Shown here in pieces: positions 1-10,264 of a DNA stretch of 43,240 nt; position 1 is the stretch's first letter; each line of letters begins with the position of its first letter. Location: the NCBI GenBank assembly GCA_001584585.1, contig LSYV01000045.1:171150-214389 (forward strand), written 5' to 3'. A model generated the notes under the pieces. It was not told the origin of the DNA and ran no database searches. It was given only the letters and a program-made list of their open reading frames with translations. Source of the DNA: Gonium pectorale (Eukaryota > Chlorophyta > Chlorophyceae > Chlamydomonadales > Volvocaceae). A program made the position numbers and the translations under genes.

Positions 1-3000
1 TGGCGGGAACACGAGTGCGGGCCTGGGAAGGGGGAAGGGACACCCTCCCTCCTAATGCCCCCCTCCCGTGCGAATGTAAGAGAGCCCGCCCGCCGCAACT
101 TCTGGCATAGCCTCAGTGATCAACGCAATGCGCTTGGAGCGTTTGAGTGAGCTTGGCCTGCCGCCCCGCGAGGCAGGAGGCACGGGGACCTGGAGTGGGG
201 AGGGACAACCTCCCCCCTAAGCCCCGCTCCCCTGGCCTTAGGAATGGAAGAGAGCCCGAGGGACGGTATTTCATTTCACAATGATTGGCTCGGGGGCTAA
301 GTTACAGTAGTAGGATCACTGTCTTGGCAATGCAAGCCCTTCAACGTGCTGAAGGCTACGGAATGCAATGTTGTCTACTGCGGCAAGCGCACCAAGACGC
401 GGAACCGGCGGAAGGGTGCGCACAGGGACAGTACAATACCGGCACATACAGGCACGTCGGGCCACCGATAACGCAACACCCAACGGCCCAACATCCCAAC
501 GCCACACACGGACGGGCCAATGCCCTGAACCACACCGCTGGCTTCCGCCGCGTGTCGGTGGGTATCTGCTATCACCGTGACAAACCGGCATGTTGTAAAC
601 ACAACGGTAACTTGACTGACATTGCATGGCACACACAGCATATATGACAAAGCCCACAGTACCACACATCCATATAATATGGCGTGGACACCGGCGCAGA
701 AAGGGTTCTGGCGCGCGGCGCCCACACAACCCGCAGCCAACAGCAACCACGCAGCGAGCAACAAGGCGGGCGGTTGGGGCCACCACACGGTGGCACTGAA
801 AGGCAACGAGCCCCGTAGTACAAGGCAGCATGCCTGACACTGGCTCATTGCGCACCAAACCAGGGACGCTGTCGTACAACTGCTAAGATGCTCCACGCCA
901 AACCACCTAGAGGCCGATGTCGGCGACCATGGATCGTGCCTGCTCCCGCTAATACACAATGCGGAAACCGAATGCCTCGGCGTGGATACCGCGAGTGCTG
1001 ACGTGCTAGCACTGGAGTCGTGACATGAGGGCATCAGCGGGGCCTGCCCCTGTACCGGCATTTCGGATCCGCCCAGGCTTGGCAGCTTTCGCCACGCTCC
1101 GAGGCGACTCTGAACGCATTACTCTCCCCCAAGTAGCACGTAAGACACCCAGTTGATCTCACATGAAGCGACCGGCGCTTGCGCAATCTTGCGCTTCCCA
1201 AGGGCAGAGCCGGTTGGAGACTTGCACTTTACGACCGAGGAACCATCGTTACATTCGTGCGAACGACAGCCTGGGCGCATCCTGCAACTGCCGATATCGC
1301 ACGCGCCTTCTCAAACGACAACACGAATGGCCGGGTACCGTCCGACGCCGATCGCTCTACCGTCGAGTGCCAGGTCTGCTAGGCCGCGTACGGTAAGGTT
1401 CCAGCCGCATAAAGTGTCGAGGTGTGCCGAGGTGTGCCCAGGTGCCAATGCCGGCACACTCCTGTACGGCGGGCATGCCACAATGCACAAGCACATTTCA
1501 CAAGACGCATATGCAGTCCGACCCGCGACTAACGGGCCACAACTCTGAGCAGCAAAGCACAATGCGTACGGGATGATGCTAACATAATAATGTGCGACTT
1601 TGCCTACAACGAGAGGATTACGCGGCGGCAGCTCGTTTGGAGCCACGCGCCAGAAGCAATCCAGCACTGGGGACTCTGAAAGCCCCACCACGATGGTGCA
1701 GTCGGGGTGGCGGCTACGGCTCTAGCTCTACGGTACAGAGCACACGCCCGTCGAGCAACAGCCTATGCGCCAGCGCACGTGCGCGTCAACCGTGTGCTCG
1801 TGCTCGTCCAACTGCCAACTCCCCCAACCAACTCCTCCCAGCAGCCATCGTCCCAGCCCGCTACACACGGGATGATGGGGGGCAGTTCTTCACTGCGCTA
1901 ACGGGCTCTGCAACGACTAGCTGGCGCGCCACGGAAACAAGGTCATCATGAGGTCCCTCCTGTACCGCATCCGCTGGCTTCCGCTCGCCAGCGCAGAAGG
2001 CCTTGGGCGCCTGCGGCGCCGGTCAGCCACTCCGTCAAGGGAATGGAGCGGTTCTTCAACCACCAGTACTTGCAAGGCGATGCAAAATCAAGGTACACGC
2101 ACGAACTTCTGCAACTGCAACAACCACCAAGGTGCCCAACCGCGCGCACCACGCAGCGCGCTGGCATCCTCATGGGACTCGCCCCGGCTGACCATGCTTG
2201 ATATCCGACGGCAGATTTGCCCCAACAGATTCTGGATACCCTCTAACAGCCTCTGGCAGCTGAAATAGGATAGAATCGACGGAGAGCCCGCGGGACGGCG
2301 GCAGGGAGGCCCCTTGCTTGCGCAACGCTGCCCGTCCGATGAAGTTCTCTGGTTCGCAGTCTACGGAAGTAACAAGCGCAGTAACTCGAGAGTTGGCCGG
2401 GCTGCGAGGCGCAGCATGGCCGGCTGCGCCAGCGGCAGCCGCTGCCACCCCGCCTTTCCCAACTTGGAATCCAACGAACAATCTTCGCGCCCATTGCCGT
2501 CGCGCGCAATGTCACAGCGCGGCAGCACTGCCCCATCAGGCGCAGGCGCGAACCCCAGAGTGCAGTGGCAGTCCTTGCGCCCAGTTCCTGCACCTAACGC
2601 CTCGATCAGTACACGGCAAATGTAACTCATGACCAGACCGCATGAGCCGCGCGTGTGCCGCCTCCGCTGCTTGAGTGTGTCCTACCCGTCCCCGCACCGG
2701 TATTCTGACATGCCCGCACCCGCACCCGTGCGCGCTGACTCGCCCGTACCTCTGACGGTGCAGCCCCTCCGGGCGTCATGCGCGCTGGACTGAGGGAGCG
2801 GCGGCACACGCCAAGGACCGCGGAAGTGGAGTAGACAGCATGTATGCAGGGAGGCGCAGTGTGCGCCATCGTGCCACGCGCCGCCATCGCGCACGGCCCC
2901 GCGACCAAGGGACTACCTTGCCAGGACGTCAACCGCTTGTAGCCACCTGTCAAGACCAGAAAGCCGGCAGACACGCGCGCGCTTCCGCGGCCGCTGTACA

Positions 3001-3126
3001 GCACCACCGCAGCAGTAAGACGCCCTGGCCCTGGCCCGCAGGCACAGCCAGCATTCTGTGGGAGCGCAACAGATCCCGCCTGGCCGCTTTCGGCCCTGGC
3101 AATCCGCGCGCTTTTCATAGCCGGGA
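1..3126. other. Gene-poor region with no supported gene
   Basis: Short open frames exist on both strands but none has the codon bias, splice sites or composition of the clear genes in this window. The left edge carries an imperfect tandem repeat, listed separately. The stretch contains the 3' flank of the minus-strand gene ending at 3127. The nearest TTACA (TGTAA on the minus strand, the usual algal polyadenylation signal) downstream of that stop is at about 1249, nearly 1.9 kb away, so the real transcript end is unclear and a 3' exon could have been missed. Confidence 0.5.
21..262. repeat. Imperfect tandem repeat, period about 165 bp
   Basis: Positions about 22-95 and about 187-262 are similar. 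Both contain a CCTGG(G/A) start, a GGGA(A)GGGACA(C/A)CCTCCC core, a block of C-rich DNA and the end GAATG(T/G)AAGAGAGCCCG. Each unit also has a small hairpin of GGGAGG with CCTCCC. The array may continue beyond the left end of the window. Origin unknown; a decayed satellite or the end of a mobile element would both fit. Confidence 0.6.
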
Positions 3127-6100
3127 CTACCCGCCCCTTGCCGCAGGGACGGCTGCTGCCGCCGCCGCTGCCGCAGCAGCAGCGGCGGCGGCGTCCACCA
3201 AGGCGATGTGGGAGAGCACATCTGACAGGACGGAGCTGGAGGGGCCCGCGTCGAGCATCAGGTCGCCAACAGTCGCGGGGCCGCGCCCAGGCGGCGGCTG
3301 CAGCGCAGGCTGGAAGCTGAGCCGGGAGCGGCGGGTCGCGTCACCGGGCACGGCGCCAGCACCCAGCAGGCTGCGCCGCCCCGCCGCTCCGAAACCCGCC
3401 TCGTCGTACGTCCGGCGCGGCGTCGCGAGAAAGCCCGCTTCGTCCTGCACGAGCCGCGCCGAGGCGGCGAAACCCGCCTCGTCGTACGTCCCCCGCCGCT
3501 GCGCGCCGCCAGTGCCGCCGCCAACGGCGGCGGCGACGGCGCCGCCACCGCCACCGCCGCCGCTGAAGCTGGCGGGAAGGGCCTGCGGCGCCGACAGCGC
3601 GCCGTTGTTTTCATCCGCGTCCGCCAGCAGGCTTCGCCGCCGCGCCGCCACGGAGGCTATCAGGTCCTTCTCGCAGCCGGGCAGGCTGCCGGGCAGGGGC
3701 ATGTGGAGCGCTGAGCCGCCGCGAATGCTGGCATCTCGCATGGCGGCCCAGGATCCGCTGCCACGTGAGGCGTCGATGCCGGTGCCGGCCGCGGTGCTGG
3801 CGGCGGTTGCCATTGCGGTGCGGCTCGGACCGGAGGCCGTGACATGGCGGACCGAGACCGCCCGCGAGGCGGGTTGCAGGTCGCACTGGTTCTGGTGCCG
3901 GCTGGCCGTGCGTCGGGTGGGCGAGGTGTCGTCTGCGGAGCGCACGGGAAGAAGAGGAAGGGCGAGGGGCGAGCCAAACGTGAACAGACACCACGAGTCA
4001 ATCTGGCAGCCCCAGTTGCACCTCACGACGTGAGCTACGCGTGGACCCATGGGCTACGGCCCACCTGCTCCTCCCTAGACACTGCCCTGCGCCAAGACAA
4101 CCCAACGGCTTAGCTGCCCCTGCCGCAAGGCGCCCCGCCGACCACTGCCACCACCTCTTTTCATGCATGCCGCTCGGCCCCGCCCCTCACTCCCTGTCCC
4201 CCGCACCCGCCCCCTTCACCCGCCCCCCGCACCCGCACTCTACACCCAGCTCACCGTCAAATCCGTACTCGCGCGGATCAGCGTCCCCCACGCCCGAGCC
4301 CCCGCCTTCACCGCCAACGGGAAGCTTCGCCGCCGCCGCCAATCCCACTCCCACAGAGTGCGACCGCGGAGGGCAAGCCGCAAGGCCAGCCCCGGCTACC
4401 CCTCCGCAACTGCTGAGGCCCCTGCCCAGCTCGCTCGCGCGCCTGATGGCGCCGGCGCCGGCGCCAGCGAAGGGCCCCTCGGAGCCTGCCTCTGGCCCCG
4501 CGCCGCCGCCGCCGCCGTCACCGTCGCCATCCTCCGCCGCGCCCAGCATCTCCCGCAGCTTGTGCGCGTACCACACGGGCGACTTGCCGGGCGGCAGGCT
4601 GCGCATGATGTCCTCCTTGGTAGCGGTGCTCAGCTGGCTGCGCCGGCCGCGGACGCTGGGGTTGCCCGCCGCCAGCTGCGACGCCGCGCGCGACGGCCCG
4701 GGGCCTGGGGACCCCGGGTCCGGCGGGCACGAGGCTGAGGTGTGGATGGGGGGCTGATGCTGCTGTTGTGTTGGGGCCACAGGGAGGGGATCTGAGGGTG
4801 CAATGGGCAGGATGAACGATCCACGGGAGGCCGCAACAGCCGGCGGCTGCTGCTGCAGCTGCTGGGAGGGCTCCGGCTGCGTGTTGCGCAGCTGGCTCGC
4901 CAGCGCGGCACCGGACTTGCGCCCGCCCCGGGAGCCATGGCCGCCGGCTCCGCGCCCCTCCTGTCCCCCAGAGTCCTCATCCGGCGCCACCTCCTCCCTC
5001 ATCACCGGTGAGACAGGGGAATGAGAAGACGCGTGAAGATACTCGGGCACGGGCGAGGGGCGTGCCGGCTGCGCGCCACTGCCGCCTCGGCTTCCATGGC
5101 GGTCGCTGCCACCAGCGGCGCCACCGCCAGGACCGCCATCGCCGGGCGCGAGCTCCGGGTCCGTAGAAAACATCCACCCCTTGCTCATGCTGTGCGCGAG
5201 GCGGGAGGTGGGCGTGGGCACGGGGCCGCCACCCAACAGGCTCGTCGCGGCGCCGCTGATGCTTCCGCTGCCCTGCCGCGCCACGGGGCCCGTCGGCGAC
5301 ACACGGGGCTGCAAACTCAACGCCCTGCTGCTGCCGGGCCCGGCCCCGGCACCGGTCAGTGGCGGTGAGGTCACGACGTCTGTGGCCACCGGCCCCGAGC
5401 TAGTCCCACCACCGCTTCGACCAGCGGCCAGGTCCTGCGTTGGAGAGCCAGTCGGCGGCGGCGCGTACGGGCTGTTGTGGGCTGAGGCGTCGGAGTTGCC
5501 GCCGGCGGAGAGGGCGGCCGAGGCGGTTGCGGCGAAGGGCGAGCGCGGGCTCTCGAGCCCCCCTCCCGCGGCCCCGGCCTTGGTGCCCTGGGCGGCCAGC
5601 TCTGCGGCAGCCCGCAGCAAGGCCTCTTCGTCGCCGCCCGCTGCGGCCTTTAGCGTGTTGGTCCTCTTCAGGATACCGCCCTGGTTTGGATGGTGATAAG
5701 GCGCAAGGGATAGGCATTTAGTCGGGCTGCCAAGAGCAATCCACCGGTCCGGAGTCGAAGACACGAGTCCAACAGCGAAACGGCTGCGTGATCCGAAGTT
5801 GAAGTCCGACAGGGCACGGCGCCTGCAACCCCACACTGAGCCCACCTTGCCCTTCTTGCTGTGCGCCTCCCTGTGGGCCTGGATCTGGAGCCGGATCTTT
5901 TTCACGGTGTCCTCGTCGGGCTCCTCCAACATCCCGTCCTCGTCCTCATCCTCGTCCTCGTCGTCTTCGTCGCTGTCGTCCCCGTCATCCTCCTCCTCCT
6001 GATTCCGGGCCCCGCCGTATGCGCTGCCGCCGCGGATGCTGCCTCCACCTCCATGCACGCTCCCTCCTCGAACGCTTCCTCCACCTCCATGCACGCTCCC

Positions 6101-6884
6101 TCCTCGTACACTGCCGCCCCCGAAGATGCTCCCTCCTCGCACGCTGCCGCCTGCAAAGGCGTTCCCGGCCCGCACGCTGCCTCCTCCAAAGGCGCTCCCG
6201 CCCCTAACGCTGCCGCCTACAAAGGCATTTCCGCCGCGCACACTGCTGCCATGGCCCCCGTGCACGCTGCCGCCGCGTATCGAGCGATTGCCCTGGCGGT
6301 AGCAAGAGGGGCGGAACACGAACCGCACCAACACAACAGCATTGCGTGTGTTAGGAACAACCATGGCCGTGCCACAGGACACGTGTGTCCTGGAGTTCCG
6401 CATGGTCACCCCGTGAATCAAGCAGGTCCACCCACCGGTATGCTGGGATCGTCTGCCCGATATTCGGCTGGACCTTTATTAGCGGTGCCCACCAAGCCCA
6501 GCAGGCCTCTAGATACGCTTCGATCGTTGTCGCCAATGAGCCCTTTTCCATGGACCGAAGAGTCGGGTTTCGCCTGTGTGGGCGACAAACCCGAGTACAC
6601 GTGATAGGCGGCAGGCGCGCGTCACCAGGCGCGAACATACGTGTGAAAGTCTCCAAGGCGGTTGGGGACAAGGCCGCAATTGGCTGCGACCGGACGAGCA
6701 ACATGCCTATTCGCGCAATCAAAGGGCTACCTCGTACACAATTTAGGCAGGGTTGTGCACAACATTGGAAACCTACATTGGGTTGCACGCGCTTTGCGTC
6801 CCCTGGCTTTCCGCCGGGCCGGCTGGGTGCCGTCGGGTCCGCGTCAACATCGTCAGCAGAGAATCCACAGCAGAGTAAAACCAT
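3127..6884 (-). CDS. Unknown acylated-type GGS-repeat protein, tandem paralog A
   Basis: Spliced model: exons 6777-6884, 5846-6292, 4255-5680 and 3127-3932, about 928 residues, with all phases consistent. The start is inferred from the N-terminus MVLLCCGFSADD, which matches MGLLCCFQ in paralog B and suggests membrane attachment by palmitoylation. Residues about 37-131 are RGGSVHGG-type repeats, 135-165 an almost pure Asp/Glu run followed by a basic helix (VKKIRLQIQAHREAHSKKGK). The next exon opens GGILKRTNTLKAAAGGDEEALLRA. Residues about 540-565 hold LPPGKSPVWYAHKLREML; the last exon has RDASIRGGSALHMPLPGSLPGCE, three repeats of DEAGF and a C-terminal poly-Ala run. Donors such as GTGAGC at 4254 and acceptors such as GCTCCGCAG at 3933 support the junctions. 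Exon 1 and its intron are the least certain part, and a small extra exon between 6300 and 6776 is possible. I recognise no catalytic domain; most of the protein should be disordered. Confidence 0.6.
4528..4616 (-). other. Near-identical DNA block shared with 12186-12274
   Basis: This 89-bp coding block differs from 12186-12274 at only two positions: one synonymous (Lys AAG/AAA) and one Ala/Thr change. It encodes REDIMRSLPPGKSPVWYAH and the following KLREMLG (KEDIM in this copy). The flanking exon sequence of the two paralogs can hardly be aligned. The block is the best candidate for a functional domain of this gene pair. Confidence 0.85.
6008..6292 (-). repeat. In-frame Gly-Gly-Ser repeats of paralog A
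   Basis: About 95 codons encode a dozen imperfect copies of a unit of the form GGS-(V/I/A)-(R/H/F)-GG. Arg, His and aromatic residues (Phe, Tyr) recur at fixed spacing. The unit also echoes RDASIRGGS and RDASVHGGS in the last exons of both paralogs. It is coding, in frame, and directly followed by the acidic codons at about 5935-5998. Confidence 0.8.
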
Positions 6885-9800
6885 TGGTTTCTTTTGCTCC
6901 TCACGGACCACGGTCAGTGATGGGTCGGCACGTCATGCCGGTCCTAAGATGCCTCAATCGACAAGTCATCGTCAAACATGAACAGAGCAAAATGGAGTTG
7001 GTCGCAGAGGAAGATCGGAAGGGCGTGGCTCACTGCCAGGGTTCACAACTATGACATGACATCATGGCTGTAATTGTGAATTACCAGTTGTATGTTAGTA
7101 GAATAACGAGCATCTTAGGTAGGAGCTGCACAATACGGTCTGGAATTGGAAAAACCCTCGCGGACGGTTGGTGATAAAAAGTCGCTCACGCGAACTGTGC
7201 GCATTACTAAAAATTTTAGCAACTAGAAGGTATCTGACGAGTCTCAGGTGGCCTTGCTGCAAATTTAAAGCCCTGACTGGGAGAGCCCGCACTCCCCCCG
7301 CACACGATGCAATCAAATTATGATGCATCAACTTCATTAAATTGATATTGCCAGTAGGTGCGATAGCCAAGGGTCTTGCAGGACCAGTCCTGCGCTTTGA
7401 TTGAAGACACCCATGCGCAAACAGCTAGCCCCCCATCTTGCATTGGTGATCGGCATGAACCTTAGCGCCACGTGCCAGCAAGATCGGCCACTTGGCGTCA
7501 GTACCGGTACAGCTCTCTCTGCCCCCTGGCATCAGTACTGCATCACCCCGCCCCCTACTGGAGTCAGACCAATGTCCCTAATGGACCCGGATTCTGCTCT
7601 GACGGGCGGCTGATGCGCTCAAAGCTCACGATGCACGTCTGCTGCAACCGTGTATGGCGGGCGCCCTGCTGGGGGCCCAAGCAGTCAATCGACCATTACG
7701 ATCACCACAAACATACTTGATGGCCTCAAAATGGAAAGAAAAAGTAGGGAAGCCCTATTCGAAGGCAAACACGCGAAGGCGCGACATTTCTAGGAGGGCG
7801 ACTGGGACATTGGGTACAAGGCATGGTGAGATAAGGAATCGTATGTCCCTCCCGTGTCCCATCCCTGTAGGATTGAAGACAGCTCGGTCCCCTTTCGGAA
7901 TGTCCCCGGCTGTTCTGGGTGGGTTGAGATGGGCTGGAATGCAGGTTACCGGTATTAGGTGAACCTCCAGTAATCTAAAGCCTTCTAAAGCATCCTCGTT
8001 CCCCATTAATGGGTCGGCGATGCGGCTGCACCGCAAATCATCATCGGCCATCTGTGAGTGGTGGTTAATGATAAGCACATGAAATAGCACAGCATCGTCA
8101 TTCCAGGCCGGTTGGCCGGGCCAAGTCGCAACGCCGCCTGTGCTCGCGCACGTCACCCGCATCCATCGCCGCCTGCCGTCACCGCGCTGGACGGCGCCGT
8201 ACGTAGCCAACAGCCCACGGTACACCCGGTCCAGCCGCCACGGCAGTGGTAATGTGGCATGCCTTGAACGACATATTGTACGGGTGACGTTGAGGCCTGG
8301 GCGCAATTATGCAAACAGTGTTCGCAGGCCATCTCGAAACCTGCGTAAACGCCATCCCCACGATCCCAGCTTATCTCTGCCCCGCCTGACACAAAGGGGC
8401 GGCCCATACGGGCGAGTCATCAGCCTCCGCCAATTGAGACCCACACAGGGCTGAGAACTCAGCACAACAGATGACAACAGACGTGAACGTAGCAAGTGGT
8501 GGCAAAGGCAAAGTAAGCATTGAACAACGCAAATGTGTCACGTTCGTAATGAACCGCTTCAGTCTATCAGCGGCGCACGAGCGCAGGACATAACTCTGCA
8601 AACTTAGAGAAAGACAACTACCCAGCGTACAACACGTTAGAGCCAGCCAGTCAGGGCGCAGACGCAGATTCCCCGAAGACGCAATCGCCGTACCGGTACA
8701 ACCGCAATCGCCGCCACTGCAGGATACTGCTTATGCAATAAAAAAAACCTTCAAAGCCATGCACCCGGGCCACTGCTTCCGTAGTAACCCCAAAAGCCTG
8801 CGATCGTGCGCGCGCCCCTGAAGAACCGCGTTGGCCCTCTGCCCATCCCTCTACGAATGCGCCTCGGCCACCGTGGTAACAAGCCACCTATCTTCCAGCT
8901 GCTCGGGAATCCCCCCACAGCAGCTAGCTAGCTGCACAAGAGCCAAGGATCATCACGGATCATCACGAGCCATGCGCCACACCAATACAGATGAGCTCAT
9001 GCTAGATGCGTTCTATTATTTTCCTACCCGACCCACACACGCCTTCCCACGAGGTCCGCCTGCTCACATGGGATCAAGGGCCTAAAGCATGAATGCAAAC
9101 TCCAGGAAATGGTATTGAAGCCAGGCCGGCATCGCACACGGCCGACGGAGCTGGCTCTGGGTTGTCGGTCGTCATACGCGCGGCTTTGTATGCACGCCAC
9201 AAGCAGCCGTGCAAGGTTGCAAGCGCTACGGGCACACGTGGGAACGCTGTGTTAGTGTCATGTACGTTCTATCGCCGTCCGCTAGACTGGCGGATACTGA
9301 CGGAGCGCTGCTAAGCCGCACGCCGTACTGCCAAGGAGCAAGCCGCCCAAGACGCCCCCAGGGGTGGGAGGAGCGCGCTCTTGCGGCACATAGCATGCAC
9401 CAATCGACAAACAAGAAGGTCGAGTCAATGGGAAGACCAAGGTACTACACGCAGCGGCACACGCAGCAGAACTATCCGGCGGGGCGTTAAAATCGAAGAA
9501 AATGCTGCACATGACAAAATACATGACGCAAGTCCAAGTGCGCAAAGCGACTGGGCCACCGACACACAGCGTTGCAGCGATGCGTAGCAACACAAACAGT
9601 TGGGTAGGGTAAATTTCAGGCTCGTTCATTCGGTATGACTGCCTCCTGGTTACCAAGGTCGTTATGACCGTTCCGCCATCTCGTCAGGTTCAACGGCGGC
9701 CCTAAACAAACCGTGCGCATGCGTAATTACCTATGGACCTACCGTAGGGTCACTCGCGCGTACGGCACCGCACAGTCGCAACCACCCCAACCAACACCGG

Positions 9801-10264
9801 GCCCGCGCCGGCCCACAGCCGCGTAACACGTGCATCGAGTCTCACGGGCGGGGTGTGCTCTTGCAGCGCCTTACCTCCCGTCTTATGTTGTCGTCCACAT
9901 GATGCTGCGTCCGTGGCCTTCGTTTGGCGCCAGCAATTGCCGGGAACGCAAGGCCAGGAGCCCAGGACCGAACGCCCTTTTACTTGAACGCGGACCCCGC
10001 CCCGGCCGGTGGAGCACTGACCTGCTCCACCGGCCGGGGTGTACCACTCGCCTCACTGCTACGGCGGCGCTTCTCGCGCCGGTCCTCCTCGCTGTCATCC
10101 TATCGCCCTTCCATCGCCGACGTCTTCCTCACCCCCTTGCAAGGACATCCGAACATGCATGTGGGCTTTGGGCCAGGGCCTGTGCCCGGACCCAGGACGC
10201 CATAATCTACAGCAGCCGCTCTCGGCAGGGGGTTCCGACTCGGCCACCTAACTGCTTTGTGTGC
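6885..10264. other. Intergenic region between the tandem paralogs
   Basis: No gene is supported. The part near 6950-7400 is clearly less GC-rich than the coding exons. One open frame on the minus strand, 7755-8306 (183 codons, no ATG at its start), is the longest without strong GC bias and resembles nothing I know. No TTACA (minus-strand TGTAA) occurs within about 950 bp below the stop of the gene ending at 10265. The hairpin at 10000-10039 is the only clear structure. The promoter of paralog A should lie just above 6884, but no element can be defined. Confidence 0.5.
10000..10039. repeat. Perfect 17-bp inverted repeat (hairpin)
   Basis: The arms CCCCGGCCGGTGGAGCA (10000-10016) and TGCTCCACCGGCCGGGG (10023-10039) are exact reverse complements around the 6-nt loop CTGACC. 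The stem ends sharply on both sides. It lies about 230 bp past the stop codon of the gene ending at 10265 and is probably in or near its 3' UTR. It may be an RNA hairpin, a cruciform site or a relic of a mobile element; nothing decides between these. Confidence 0.85.

Noticed and set aside
2840..4033. Long plus-strand frame (397 codons) rich in Ala and Arg
   Set aside because: It lies opposite the last exon of paralog A, whose minus-strand frame has motifs shared with paralog B and proper splice sites. The plus frame is a GC-rich shadow.
5930..6002. TCCTCG microsatellite on the plus strand
   Set aside because: It is the reverse complement of the Asp/Glu codons of paralog A and needs no other explanation.
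7755..8306. Minus-strand frame of 183 codons in moderate-GC DNA
   Set aside because: No ATG at its start, no recognisable motif and no neighbouring exon. Kept only as a remark in the intergenic entry.
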